From Pseudomonadota bacterium (GTDB lineage Bacteria > Pseudomonadota > Gammaproteobacteria > Xanthomonadales > Rhodanobacteraceae): a stretch of DNA of 64,000 bases. The notes beneath the pieces were generated by a model. The model was not told where the DNA came from, did no database searches, and saw only the letters and a program-made list of their open reading frames with translations. Location: positions 124,001-188,000 of the forward strand of contig JAKAWV010000003.1 of NCBI GenBank assembly GCA_021827205.1, given 5' to 3'. Positions 10,001 to 17,465 of the stretch are shown in pieces. A program made the position numbers and the translations under genes. Every line of letters begins with the position of its first letter. Positions within the stretch are counted from its first letter, which is position 1.

Positions 10001-10597
10001 GGCCAGCATGCCGATGACGTGACGCGCGACGCCCGGCGCGATGCCGCCCTGGCCATGGCCGGCGTGCGGACGCTGCGGGTGTGGGCCGATGCGGTACTGC
10101 GCGAGCCCGAGGCGGTGCTGGAGGCGATCTGGAATGCGCTGCATGACAAGGATGCGCGGCGTGACGCTGAACCCTCACGGCAGCCCGAACCCTCACCCCC
10201 TACCCCTCTCCCGGCGGGAGAGGGGAGCCACAGGCACCTCACGTGGGGAGAGGGGAGCAACAAACATCGCGCTGCGATCGAGGCCGCCGCGCAGGCCGTA
10301 CTCGATGCGCGCGCGCAGTTTCCCGGCAGCACCCTGGCCGACCTCTACGACCCGCTGAGCATGCCGCCCGCGCTGGTGCAGGCGCACCACGCGCTCGACC
10401 GCGCCGTGGACGCGGTCTACATCGCCGCCGAAAAAGCCGCCGGCCGCAAGCCGCCCAAACTCGGCAGCGACGCCGAGCGCGTCGCCTTCCTGTTCGAGCG
10501 CTACCAGGCGCTGACCTCGCTGCTGCCGGCGGCCAAGGCCAAACCCGCGCGCAAGCGCACGTCCGCATCCTCGACCAACGCGCAGAAACCGAGATGA
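7076..10597 (+). CDS. MmeI-like type IIL restriction-modification protein with two in-frame inserts
   Basis: A single-chain restriction endonuclease and adenine-N6 methyltransferase (1173 residues). The N-terminal nuclease has the D..EHK pattern ([14 protein letters not shown], about 63-80). A helical spacer follows, then methyltransferase motif [11 protein letters not shown] (356-365), motif IV NPPF (478-481), a target-recognition domain, and the C-terminal [12 protein letters not shown] typical of the family. Start is GTG 7076 with GAGTGAGG upstream. Two foreign stretches interrupt it without breaking the frame: residues about 523-578 and about 878-1062 (the latter containing a DUF559 nuclease). 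Removing them leaves about 930 residues, the normal MmeI size. Whether the protein is still active is open. Confidence 0.88.
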   Translation: MPLSWNEIKDRALRFSREWALESSEDAEAKSFWDGFFEVFGVSRRRVASFERRVKKIDGRDGYIDLLWKGVLLIEHKSRGRDLDRASAQARDYFHGLTEAELPKYLLVSDFARFRLYDLDADGDFIEFPLTDLHRQVRRFGFIAGYQARAFKEQDPVNIEAAERMGRLHDALKASGYSGHALEVLLVRLLFCLFADDTGIFPRLAFYELIARRSAADGSDVGAWLAQLFQTLDTPPAQRQKALDAQLAELPYVNGRLFAEPLPLAAFDAGMRQLLLDACALDWSRISPAIFGSLFQSVMDAKARRNLGAHYTSESNILKLIQPLFLDELKAELERIGHHEGRLKSFHVKLSNLRLLDPACGCGNFLVLAYRELRLLEIEVLERLYARQGSVFKGVSEHVAVDVDQFYGIEIEEFPAQIAQVALWLMDHQMNLRVAEQFGEYFARLPLTKSPTIVHGNALRIDWNSVVPREQLSYILGNPPFSGKKEQDAAQKADMARVFAGVKGAGVLDFVSAWYLKAADYMHPSPTGRRPTEVPKGGARGEGPALATTSMQSEPSSGAARHPSAGSGQALLPGGEGNEVRCAFVSTNSITQGEQVGVLWSELYRRGMHIQFAHRTFKWSNEARGKAAVYCVIIGFGNKQFSSPRLFDYDRADGEPHEIDANNLNPYLVNAPSVLLPTRKAPICDVPVMMEGSALIDDGYLVLSADEAAMIMERFPVSKAWIKPLVWGEGFINRQTRFCFWLEGADPTEVRSVPPVLDRIDHVRAFREQSDRQATRMLAAFPMRFGEIRQPRSNYIFMPKTSSERRSFIPMGFLGPDHIVNNTSLAIEAATLMHFGVLTSTMHMAWMRTVCGRLKSDYRYSAGIVYNNFPWPELELEPLSRRERGRGEGSGRGEGSALCGAPARSSTAHSPPLPQDARAFARDLRQHGSDAEQQLWFLLRDRRLGGFKFRRQHPLPPYTLDFYCHDARLCVEVDGGQHADDVTRDARRDAALAMAGVRTLRVWADAVLREPEAVLEAIWNALHDKDARRDAEPSRQPEPSPPTPLPAGEGSHRHLTWGEGSNKHRAAIEAAAQAVLDARAQFPGSTLADLYDPLSMPPALVQAHHALDRAVDAVYIAAEKAAGRKPPKLGSDAERVAFLFERYQALTSLLPAAKAKPARKRTSASSTNAQKPR
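8642..8808. repeat. Repeat-family insertion inside the methylase reading frame
   Basis: About 170 bases fall between the conserved WYLKAADYM and [14 protein letters not shown] segments, which are adjacent in MmeI-type proteins. The insert starts with CCCCTCTCCC-ACC-GGGAGA, then GGGGTGAGGGTCCGG, later the inverse GAACCCTCATCCGG and an end hairpin TTCTCCC/GGGAGAA. It also contains the widespread CAGGCTCAGGACAGGC motif near 8769. It encodes about 56 low-complexity residues rich in Pro, Gly and Ser and keeps the frame open. Confidence 0.85.
9707..10225. mobile_element. DUF559 nuclease domain bounded by about 41-bp terminal inverted repeats
   Basis: The left arm (9707-9747) and right arm (10184-10225) are inverted copies of each other with only two differences. 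Each is made of the CCCCTCTCCC/GGGAGAGGGG palindrome plus GTGAGGGTTCGGG. Between them, about 9810-10145 encodes a Vsr-like DUF559 nuclease domain: [45 protein letters not shown] end. The reading frame passes through the whole element, fusing it into the methylase between FPWPE and [11 protein letters not shown] further half copy of the palindrome lies at 10240-10255. No separate start codon for the nuclease domain is obvious. Confidence 0.8.
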
Positions 10598-10787
10598 TGG
10601 AAAGGCACGCACGCGCGCGCCGCTTTCGAGGCCTACCGGGATTTGCTGCGCGAGCTTCTCGATGCGATCCGGTCGGTTGCAGCGGCCGCGCAGTCAGACC
10701 CGCAATGACCAGCGCGTGCAGGCACTCTGGATTGCAATCAGCCGGCACCCGTGGCACGGCTGCACGCAGCAGAATCCAGCTTGTTTG

Positions 10788-11435
10788 CTATTCGGTTGTG
10801 CCGCACCTGGGCTCGACTGACTGGCGCAGCCATTCTTCGACAATCTGCGCGAAGTCGAGGTAGTTCAACGCCGCGCGATCGATCCGTTGCTGGTCGCAGA
10901 TGATCGGCAGGGCTTCCGCGAAGGCCTTGTATTGATCACGGATGAAGTCATCACCCGGAACCAGGCGCCGCGATGTCGTCCTCAACCAGTCCCGCACCAC
11001 CTGCAAAATTCGCTCGGGGCGCGCATCGTGACTGCGGATGTCCTGTCCGGAAATATCCGAAAGGCATTTCTGGTAGCGATAGCTATCGCTGTCGAGGACA
11101 AGGAGCTTCTTCACGGCATATGCCGATCCACCGAACTTCCTGCAGCCCAGATCGAGCCCGAGTTCAAAAGGCCTGTTGAAGCGCGGCAGCTTGTTGGCAG
11201 GATCCAGTTCGACACGCGAGATGTCGTGGATGGCGTAACGCGACTCGCGGATAAGCCGGATGATCTTGTCGACGCGCACATCTCCCGAGTCGGCCTCCTC
11301 AAGAGCGCACCGTGGCCGGAAGCCACAGGCATAGACCGTGAAGACAAGAACCTCGAAGAGCGGCGCGTAGCCGGCATCGAACGGGCAGTTGAGGAAGACA
11401 TCACTCGAATCCGGACGGGTGGGCTTCCTTGCCAT
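10788..11435 (-). CDS. TIR/deoxyribosyltransferase-like protein, possible defence effector
   Basis: A 215-residue soluble protein of uncertain function. Near the N-terminus DVFLNCPFD begins a Rossmann-like alpha/beta domain. Later come YAIHDISR and FNRPFELGLDLG, an arrangement like the catalytic-Glu segment of nucleoside deoxyribosyltransferases and TIR-like folds. The remainder is helical. It lies next to a restriction gene, a Panacea remnant and a fic gene, a context common for phage-defence genes. It follows a 75-codon gene with a 6-base gap. Base composition looks less GC-rich than the housekeeping genes. NAD or nucleotide cleavage is inference only. Confidence 0.5.
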   Translation of the reverse strand: MARKPTRPDSSDVFLNCPFDAGYAPLFEVLVFTVYACGFRPRCALEEADSGDVRVDKIIRLIRESRYAIHDISRVELDPANKLPRFNRPFELGLDLGCRKFGGSAYAVKKLLVLDSDSYRYQKCLSDISGQDIRSHDARPERILQVVRDWLRTTSRRLVPGDDFIRDQYKAFAEALPIICDQQRIDRAALNYLDFAQIVEEWLRQSVEPRCGTTE

Positions 11436-11441
11436 GCAGCT

Positions 11442-11669
11442 TTATGCGGCCGTGCGGGAGCGCTGCGCTACCGTGGCCTCGGGCTCGACGAAGCTCACGT
11501 GACCGCTCCCTGTCGCCGTGTCGGACTTGCGCAGAGCCTTGACGCTCTTGATCCCGGACTTTTCTCGCGCATCCCGGACGGTTACCTGTAGCTTGGCAGC
11601 AGAAATGTTTCCACTTTTGCGTCCCAGGCGCTTGATGACGATTTTGGCTGGCGTGGACTTCTTTTTCAT
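11442..11669 (-). CDS. Small Lys/Arg-rich protein of unknown function
   Basis: A 75-residue basic protein not recognised from any family. Its N-terminus is MKKKSTPAKIVIKRLG and it has no membrane segment or clear DNA-binding motif. A ribosome site GGAG lies upstream, with a tiny ATG-AAG-ACA-TGA frame between it and this start. It is directly upstream of, and probably cotranscribed with, the TIR-like gene (6-base gap). It could be a regulator or antitoxin-like partner, but nothing in the sequence proves this. Confidence 0.45.
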   Translation of the reverse strand: MKKKSTPAKIVIKRLGRKSGNISAAKLQVTVRDAREKSGIKSVKALRKSDTATGSGHVSFVEPEATVAQRSRTAA

Positions 11670-11698
11670 GTCTTCATGTTACTCCGGGAGCAACGCCG

Positions 11699-11800
11699 GA
11701 AAGACAGATAGAGCAGCTTGATCTTGTCGCAGTGCTCGGTGTTCTTGGCGAAAAACACGATGGCGTTGATCAGCTTCTCGCGCTCGTGGGTCTTGATCAT
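11699..11800 (-). pseudogene. N-terminal remnant of a Panacea/DUF4065 (SocA-like) protein
   Basis: Read on the minus strand from ATG 11800, 34 codons match the start of Panacea-domain proteins: REKLINAIVFFAKNTEHC then KIKLLYL. Full proteins are about 130 to 200 residues; here the match ends at about 11699 and the next 75-codon gene begins at 11669. The rest is deleted. Panacea proteins are antitoxin or chaperone-like partners in several toxin-antitoxin and phage-defence systems, so this is a trace of an earlier accessory module. Confidence 0.55.
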
Positions 11801-11938
11801 GGCGAGACCCCGCACCCGCAGTGGGATTGCATGGTGTCGCCAAGGTATCGCGGGCGATCCGCCCGAAGCAAGCCTCGCGCCGGTATTGGATGGCCAGGAC
11901 CGCAAAGGCAAGGTGCGCGGCCTGAACTCTGCCTGCGA

Positions 11939-13273
11939 TCACTTCAACTTGTCCCCCAGATTGGCGACGGCATGGAACACATGCTGCTTGCCGCGCCGGT
12001 CCTGTCGCATCAGCTTGGCGGCCACCAGGCCCAGCAGGTCGGAACGGGCGGTGTCGTAGACGACGCCATGCGTGCGCTGATGGACGGCAATGGTGAAGGG
12101 CTTGTCGGGGTACTTCAGGGCATTGAGCAACAGCGTGCGCTGGCGGTGATTGAGCCGGTGCGCCAGCCGGCTGCCGGGCTTGAGCAGCGCCTCGGCTTCG
12201 CTCTGCGCTTGCTGCTTGCGCGCGATGTAGGCGTGCACGCCCGCGATGGCCTTGAGCAGCACGTCGAGCTGATGCGCGACGAAATACGTCGCGTCGCTGT
12301 CGTCGGATTCGGTGTACAGGTAGGCGCGCGTGTATTGCTGCGGTGCCCGCCTGAGCACGCTGGAAATGGACAGGTATTCGGTCATCCAGAATCCGGCGCG
12401 CAGCATCACCCAGTAGAACAGGGCGCGCGCGGTGCGGCCATTGCCGTCGACGAAGGGGTGGTCGTAGCCGATCTGGAAGTGAACGAGGATGGCGCGCGCC
12501 ACCGGGTGGATGAAGTGCTCGCCGTCATCGCCCTGGTTGGCGAAATCGCACAGGCGTTGCAGCCGCTGCGGCAGCTCGCGGGCAGGCGGCGGACTGTGCA
12601 GGAGGGTGCCGATCTCATCCTGCACCACGATGTTCTCGTCGGCGCGCCTAAACCTGCCGGCGGCGCCCGGATCTTGCAGCGTGCCATCGGTCAGCATGCG
12701 GTGGATCTCGAACACGGCGTCCGGCGTCAGCGGAGAATCCAGCCAGCGCTTGAGCTCGCGCATGGTCAGGAAGTTGTTGACGATCATGCGTTCGCCGTGG
12801 TCGCGCGGCGCGCGCCCCGTGCGCAGCATGTCCTTGGCCACCTGGGTCGTGGTGGCGGCGCCCTCCAGTTGCGACGAGGTCATGGCCTCTTCCATCAGCG
12901 AGCGCATCAGATAGCGTTCGCGCATGACATCGGAAGGAATGCGGTCGGCGCCCTGCAAGGCACCGGCGGCATCGCGCGCGACCAGAAACAGACGCCGCTG
13001 GATGCTGTCGCCCAGCACGACCTTGAACGGGTTGCCGTCCTTGTCGCGTAGCGGCGGCAGGGGGCGCCCCAAGGCCTGTCGCGCGAATTTGATGCCCAGC
13101 CACCACTGCTCGGCGCTCAGGCCCGCGGGCGGCGTGAGGTGGCGCAGATGGTCCCAGTGCTCGTACTTGCCCCTGACCTCGGCGCCGAGCTGATTCGAGA
13201 GGATGGCGCCGACCTGTTCGCCGTAGCGATCGAACAGTTCCGGCCATGCCGGCGGGGCGACGGGCGGCTTCAT
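11939..13273 (-). CDS. Fic-domain protein (probable AMP-transferase)
   Basis: A 444-residue Fic protein that would transfer AMP or a related group to a protein target. The Fic core motif HPFVDGNGRTAR is intact. An N-terminal inhibitory helix motif SSQLEGA (about residue 135) marks the class II architecture, in which the Glu blocks the ATP site within the same chain. The C-terminal about 90 residues look like a winged-helix-type domain (HRQRTLLLNAL...). It is alone on its transcript. A 16-bp inverted repeat covers the region just before its start, so it may control its own expression. Its target is unknown. Confidence 0.93.
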   Translation of the reverse strand: MKPPVAPPAWPELFDRYGEQVGAILSNQLGAEVRGKYEHWDHLRHLTPPAGLSAEQWWLGIKFARQALGRPLPPLRDKDGNPFKVVLGDSIQRRLFLVARDAAGALQGADRIPSDVMRERYLMRSLMEEAMTSSQLEGAATTTQVAKDMLRTGRAPRDHGERMIVNNFLTMRELKRWLDSPLTPDAVFEIHRMLTDGTLQDPGAAGRFRRADENIVVQDEIGTLLHSPPPARELPQRLQRLCDFANQGDDGEHFIHPVARAILVHFQIGYDHPFVDGNGRTARALFYWVMLRAGFWMTEYLSISSVLRRAPQQYTRAYLYTESDDSDATYFVAHQLDVLLKAIAGVHAYIARKQQAQSEAEALLKPGSRLAHRLNHRQRTLLLNALKYPDKPFTIAVHQRTHGVVYDTARSDLLGLVAAKLMRQDRRGKQHVFHAVANLGDKLK

Positions 13274-13282
13274 GGGCGATCC

Positions 13283-13326
13283 ACCAATGTTCTACCGAAA
13301 TCTATAGGAATCGGTAGATCATTGGT
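13283..13326 (-). promoter_or_regulatory. Large inverted repeat over the fic promoter and ribosome site
   Basis: Arms 13283-13298 (ACCAATGTTCTACCGA) and 13311-13326 (TCGGTAGATCATTGGT) are complementary with one mismatch and a 12-base spacer. On the minus strand the spacer contains TATAGA, a possible -10. The proximal arm ends 10 bases before the fic start and runs into the likely ribosome site (GGTGG). It could be an operator for a dimeric regulator or an RNA hairpin hiding the ribosome site. Confidence 0.6.
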
Positions 13327-13460
13327 AGATGTTTTCCAACGCATTGGATCAAAAAGCAATTTTCGATCTTTGCATCCATGCCCCAGGCCCTGGCGCAAGC
13401 GCTCGCGACGCCGATGCAGCGCAGCCCGGGCTCGCGCTGGCCACGAAGCAGACACCGGGC

Positions 13461-14300
13461 TCAGGCTTGCGGGTGTTGGGCGCGCAGCGCGGCGAACACC
13501 GGCTCGGTGTCGGGCGCTTCGCCAAACCAGCGCGTGTAGGCCATGGCGCCGCCTTCGATCAGCATGCCGAGGCCATCGAAGGCGTAGCGTGCGCCCGAGG
13601 TGCGCGCCCAGCCGATGAAGTCGGAGGCGGCATGGCCGTAGGACAGGTCGTAGCAGGTGGCGCGCGGCGTCACCAGCTTGAATGGCAGCTCCAGATGTTC
13701 GCCGAGCACGCCGGTGCTGGTGGCGTTGATGATCAGATCGAACACGCCGATGTTGGCGAGGTCTTTCCAGTAGCGGCTGTGCACGCGGCCGGGCATGCCG
13801 ATGGCATCGACCAGCGCATCGGCGCCGGCCGGATGACGGTTGACCACGGTGATCTGGCGCGTGCCGGCATCGAGCAGGGCCCACACCGCCGCGCGCCCGG
13901 CGCCACCGGCGCCCAGTACCAGCGCATCGTGGCCACGCAGGTCGACGCGATAGCGCTCGGTGAGGTCGTGCACCAGCGCCGCGCCATCGACATTTTCGCC
14001 GCTGATGCTGCCGTCGGCTTCCCGCGTGAGCATGTTCACCGCGCCGAGGCGCTGCGCCCAGGGTCCGATGTTGGTGGCCAGGTGCGCGGCGGCGCTCTTG
14101 TGCGGCAGGGTGATATTGAGACCGGTGCCGCCCGCGGCGAAGAACGCGCGCACGCCTTCCTCGAGTTGTTCGGGTGCGAGATCGATGCGTTGATATTCAA
14201 GGCGGCGGCCAAACTGTGCGGCGAAGGCGTGATGGATATCAGGCGACAGACTGTGCGCGATCGGATGTCCGACCACGCCGCAACGGGCGATCTGGGTCAT
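13461..14300 (-). CDS. aroE: Shikimate dehydrogenase
   Basis: Reduces 3-dehydroshikimate to shikimate with NADPH in aromatic amino acid synthesis. Length is 279 residues. Seen: the shikimate-binding SLSP (about 17-20), NITLPHK with the catalytic Lys, ENVDGAA, the cofactor loop GAGGAGRA, NRHPA after the second strand (Arg suggests NADPH), NATSTG and the C-terminal DGLGMLIEGGA. The start at 14300 follows a strong GGAGG. It stands alone on the minus strand next to unrelated genes. The aroQ gene of the same pathway is in this window at 29575 but in another operon. Confidence 0.96.
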   Translation of the reverse strand: MTQIARCGVVGHPIAHSLSPDIHHAFAAQFGRRLEYQRIDLAPEQLEEGVRAFFAAGGTGLNITLPHKSAAAHLATNIGPWAQRLGAVNMLTREADGSISGENVDGAALVHDLTERYRVDLRGHDALVLGAGGAGRAAVWALLDAGTRQITVVNRHPAGADALVDAIGMPGRVHSRYWKDLANIGVFDLIINATSTGVLGEHLELPFKLVTPRATCYDLSYGHAASDFIGWARTSGARYAFDGLGMLIEGGAMAYTRWFGEAPDTEPVFAALRAQHPQA

Positions 14301-14547
14301 GTGGCCTCCGGCCATGGGTCCGCGCGCATTGTAGATGGCCGCGACCTGTTGCCACGTGCCCATCGGCCTGCGTCACAGCGCACCGGCTTGCTGAAAACCA
14401 GGCTTGCCCATTTGCTCGCCCAGCATGCTGACCAGCAGCAGGGCAAGGCCTGCGCGGCGGTCAAGAAGGATCAAGGCGTCCGGGGCGTCGCAGGCTTTGC
14501 GACAAGCCACGCGCAGGCTGTGGCGGTCCTCAACCCGGAGCCGTGCC

Positions 14548-14814
14548 ATGTCACTCTCGTCGATGCGCGATCAAGCCGCCGCCAGCGCCACGCCCAGCCT
14601 CGCTGCGCTGACGCTGATAGCCGCTGGCGGCCTGCTGCTGCTGCCGTGGTTGCCGCAGGGGATGGGGCTCGCGCTGGCGCTGGGCGCGCTGTTGCTGATG
14701 CCGGTGCTGCACGCGCGCCTGCGCCAGTTGCTGCTGCTGGCCGCCGCCGCCGTGTTGCTGTGGTCGCTGCGCGCGCTGGCGCGGCACCAGGCCCGCCGTG
14801 GCGCCGCGCGCTGA
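14548..14814 (+). CDS. Small hydrophobic membrane protein, unknown
   Basis: A possible 88-residue inner-membrane protein. After about 17 polar residues it has two Leu/Ala-rich hydrophobic stretches (about 18-52) and a third (about 58-73), then a basic tail HQARRGAAR. The start ATG 14548 has GGAG nine bases upstream. Not recognised. It is convergent with the exported-protein gene ending at 14842. GC-rich sequence makes hydrophobic open frames by chance, so the support is moderate. Confidence 0.45.
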   Translation: MSLSSMRDQAAASATPSLAALTLIAAGGLLLLPWLPQGMGLALALGALLLMPVLHARLRQLLLLAAAAVLLWSLRALARHQARRGAAR

Positions 14815-14841
14815 GCACTCCATTCGCCACGTCCACGCGGT

Positions 14842-15471
14842 TCACGTCGTCGTCGCGGTGATCACGATGACCGCATTGCCATAGCTGCCAGCGGCCTTGG
14901 CCTTGGACAGATTCATGCGCATGCGCAGCGCGCCATTGCGCGTCTGCGCCGCGCCCAATCCGGTCGGCGTGAAACGCGTTGGCGTGACGCCGAGGCCGCG
15001 CAACACGATGCTGGCACCGCTGCCGCTGGGACCATTGAGCGTGGCCGTGCTGCCGCTTTGAAAGCGCGCGCTGACGCGGGTTTTCGCGTTGCGCGAGCCC
15101 AACGCGCGCACCGCCCAGGCGTTGTCGATGGTCAACTGCACGTTGGTCATCGGGTTGGCCCTGCCCGGCGTGATCGCGGCATTGGCGCTGAGCGTGGCAC
15201 CGCTGGCGCTGGCGGTCAGCGCCTTGGCGGGTAGGCGCGTGCCGGCCGCGGGCGTGGCCAGCTTGCTCAGCACGGCGGCATCGATATTCAGCTCGATGGC
15301 GCTGTAGTAATAAAGCAGCGTCACTGGCTGCAGGGTCACCTGGAACTGCGTGGCGGCCGGGGCAGCCTGCGCCGGGACGCCAGGCAGCGCGGCCAGCAGC
15401 AGGGTGGCAAGCCCGAGCGCGTGCAAGAGATGACCGGGCCGTGCGCGTCCGGGCATGTTGGCGTGATCCAT
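14842..15471 (-). CDS. Exported protein of unknown function
   Basis: A 209-residue protein with a signal peptide: a basic start (PGRARPGHLL), a hydrophobic core LGLATLLLAALPG and a cleavage-like AQA about residue 36. The mature part is Ala/Thr/Gly/Ser-rich with alternating strands (FQVTLQPVTLLYYYSAIELN, VQLTIDNAWAV) and ends in a strand (NAVIVITATTT), so a beta-rich periplasmic or surface protein is likely. The start 15471 is preferred over the in-frame upstream ATG because GGAG precedes it. Family not recognised. Confidence 0.65.
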   Translation of the reverse strand: MDHANMPGRARPGHLLHALGLATLLLAALPGVPAQAAPAATQFQVTLQPVTLLYYYSAIELNIDAAVLSKLATPAAGTRLPAKALTASASGATLSANAAITPGRANPMTNVQLTIDNAWAVRALGSRNAKTRVSARFQSGSTATLNGPSGSGASIVLRGLGVTPTRFTPTGLGAAQTRNGALRMRMNLSKAKAAGSYGNAVIVITATTT

Positions 15472-15722
15472 GGGATCTCCCGCGTCCATGCCCACGATCA
15501 AGCAAGGTCGGTGCCATAGTCCGCAAATACACGCGGGTGGTGGAATCCGGACGCGATGCGGTCACGCTAGAGCGCAGCGCGGTTGACGCGGCGCGCGCAG
15601 ATGTGCCGCATCAGGTCGCAGAGTACGTGCCAGCGCCTTGCCGTGGCCGCCTGTGCGCGTGAAACTGCGTGGCGGCGCCAACACTGCGTTTGCGGCCTTG
15701 CCATCGATGCGCGGAGTCCTTC

Positions 15723-16544
15723 ATGAGTACCCGCAAGAATCCAGTCTTCATGGTTCTTTTGCTGCTGTTGGCCCCGCCGCTGGCGATGGCAGCAGCATCG
15801 CCGGCTCCCGCGGCATTGCCCGATGGCCTCGTTGCGACGCTGCTCAAGCTGGCCGGCAACGCACCCATCGCCGGCACGCTGCTGGTCGACCAGACCAGCG
15901 TTGATGGCGGGGGTGCCAAGGCCAAGCACGGGCAGGCCAGCATCACGCTCGATGTTTCCGCCGCGCGCGGCATCGATCTGCACGTGCCCGGCAGCGTGCT
16001 TGAGGAAGCCGATCAGCAGATCGCCGCACATCAGCTTGATCCCGAGCGCTCCATGCCCACCGCCGAGCTGCTGGGCAGCGTGGGTATCGTGCAGACGCAG
16101 CGCATGCTCGATCCGGCCGCCGCGCTGCGCGTGGTGCTGATCGGTGCCAAGCTGCTGCAGCAAGTGCCCACCACGCTTGATGGCGCGCCGGCCACGCTGC
16201 TGCGCTTCGATTTGCCGCTGCATGCAAGCAAGTCCGAACGCGACAAGATCAAGAGCTATCACGACGAACTCTCGCTGTGGCTGGATGCGCAAGGTGTACC
16301 GATTGCCTTCACGCGCACAACCAAGACCGACCTCGGCTGGTTCGTGCTCAACGTCGATACCGATCGCAGCGAGCAAGGACGTTTCCAAGTCGTTGATGGG
16401 CGCCTGATCACCCCCCAGATCGACACCCAGCAGCACACCAGCGCCCTCGGTCATCACGGCAGCACCACCACGCGCTACACGCTGCAGGTGACTGCACCGG
16501 CGCCAAGGCGTGTGGCAAATCCGGTTGCCGCGGCGGGCGCGTGA
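15723..16544 (+). CDS. Exported protein of unknown function
   Basis: A 273-residue protein with a signal peptide (basic STRKNP, then VFMVLLLLLAPPLAMA, cleavage near AMAAAS). The mature protein looks like a soluble alpha/beta domain: a conserved-looking IAGTLLVDQTS strand, a long mixed segment (LLRFDLPLHASKSERDKIKSY) and LDAQGVPIAFTRTTKTDL. The C-terminus is TTTRYTLQVTAPAPR. It is likely periplasmic. No catalytic motif was recognised. It lies upstream of a methyltransferase-like membrane protein on the same strand with a 160-base gap. Confidence 0.7.
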   Translation: MSTRKNPVFMVLLLLLAPPLAMAAASPAPAALPDGLVATLLKLAGNAPIAGTLLVDQTSVDGGGAKAKHGQASITLDVSAARGIDLHVPGSVLEEADQQIAAHQLDPERSMPTAELLGSVGIVQTQRMLDPAAALRVVLIGAKLLQQVPTTLDGAPATLLRFDLPLHASKSERDKIKSYHDELSLWLDAQGVPIAFTRTTKTDLGWFVLNVDTDRSEQGRFQVVDGRLITPQIDTQQHTSALGHHGSTTTRYTLQVTAPAPRRVANPVAAAGA

Positions 16545-16704
16545 GCCGCGTGCGACGCGCGTGGCGATGCACGCGTTGCCTGCGCGCGGTGGCGCGTGCG
16601 CGGCGTGCGGCGGAACAGTCCGCGCCTTGGGTTGTAGCAATGCCTGCGCGCGTATTGCGCTGCAAGCAATCACTTGCGTTCACTTCGCGGTCGCTGGAGT
16701 ACCC

Positions 16705-17289
16705 ATGAGCCCGCTGCTGCGCCCCTTGCTGCAGGAATTGATTCCGCTGCTGTGGCTGGTCTGGCTGCTGTACTGGTGGTTTGGTGCCGGGCGCCTGAAG
16801 GCGGTCGCACGCCGCGAGTCGCGTCTGCAGCGCGCCAGCCACGGCATTCCACTGGTGCTGGCCGCACTGCTGTTGGTGCTGCCGGGGCATGTACTGGGCG
16901 CATTGGCGACGCCGTTCATCGCGCGCAGTTGGACCGGCTACGGCATCGGCGTGGCGCTGGTCGCGCTGGGTCTGGGTTACGCCGTGCAGGCACGCCGGCA
17001 CCTGGGCGCCAACTGGAGCGGCACGGTCACGCTGAAGCAGGGGCACAGCCTGATTCGCAGCGGCCCGTACCGCCATGTGCGCCATCCGATCTACACCGGA
17101 ATACTGCTGGCCTTCGTCGGCAGCGCGCTGGCGTTGGCCGAGTGGCGCGGCGTGCTGGCCGTGCTGCTGGCGGCCGTGGCGCTGATCATCAAACTGCGCC
17201 GCGAGGAACGCTGGATGCTGGAGCGCTTCGGCAACGATTACGCCGAATACCGCAAGGCGAGCTGGGCGCTGCTGCCGGGGCTGTATTGA
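16705..17289 (+). CDS. Isoprenylcysteine carboxyl methyltransferase (ICMT/PEMT)-family membrane protein
   Basis: A 194-residue integral membrane protein with four to five hydrophobic segments. The signature is at the C-terminal side: SGPYRHVRHPIYTG (about 122-135), then RREERWMLERFGNDYAEYR, the S-adenosylmethionine-binding region of this fold. Bacterial members methylate small molecules or lipids, and the substrate here is unknown. The start at 16705 has GGAG seven bases ahead. An earlier in-frame start would add a non-conserved arginine-rich stretch. Confidence 0.82.
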   Translation: MSPLLRPLLQELIPLLWLVWLLYWWFGAGRLKAVARRESRLQRASHGIPLVLAALLLVLPGHVLGALATPFIARSWTGYGIGVALVALGLGYAVQARRHLGANWSGTVTLKQGHSLIRSGPYRHVRHPIYTGILLAFVGSALALAEWRGVLAVLLAAVALIIKLRREERWMLERFGNDYAEYRKASWALLPGLY

Positions 17290-17465
17290 CCACACCGGCG
17301 CCGCGCATCCGCAGCCGTGCCGAACAGCGCGAAAACACCCAGCCATCCAGCCGCGAGGCATGCGCGGCGTGCGTGGAGCGGCATTCATATCAATGCGCAT
17401 TCAACAAGACAAGATTCTTCGAGCGGACGGCCAGATCGTTCTCGATATTTGATCGCAATTTCGTA

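Noticed and set aside
4155..10255. Palindromic repeats considered as a CRISPR array
   Set aside because: Copies are unevenly spaced over 6 kb, have no uniform spacers and no cas genes are present.
13292..13317. The fic inverted repeat considered as a transposon end
   Set aside because: There is no second copy, no transposase nearby and no target duplication; an operator or RNA hairpin fits better.
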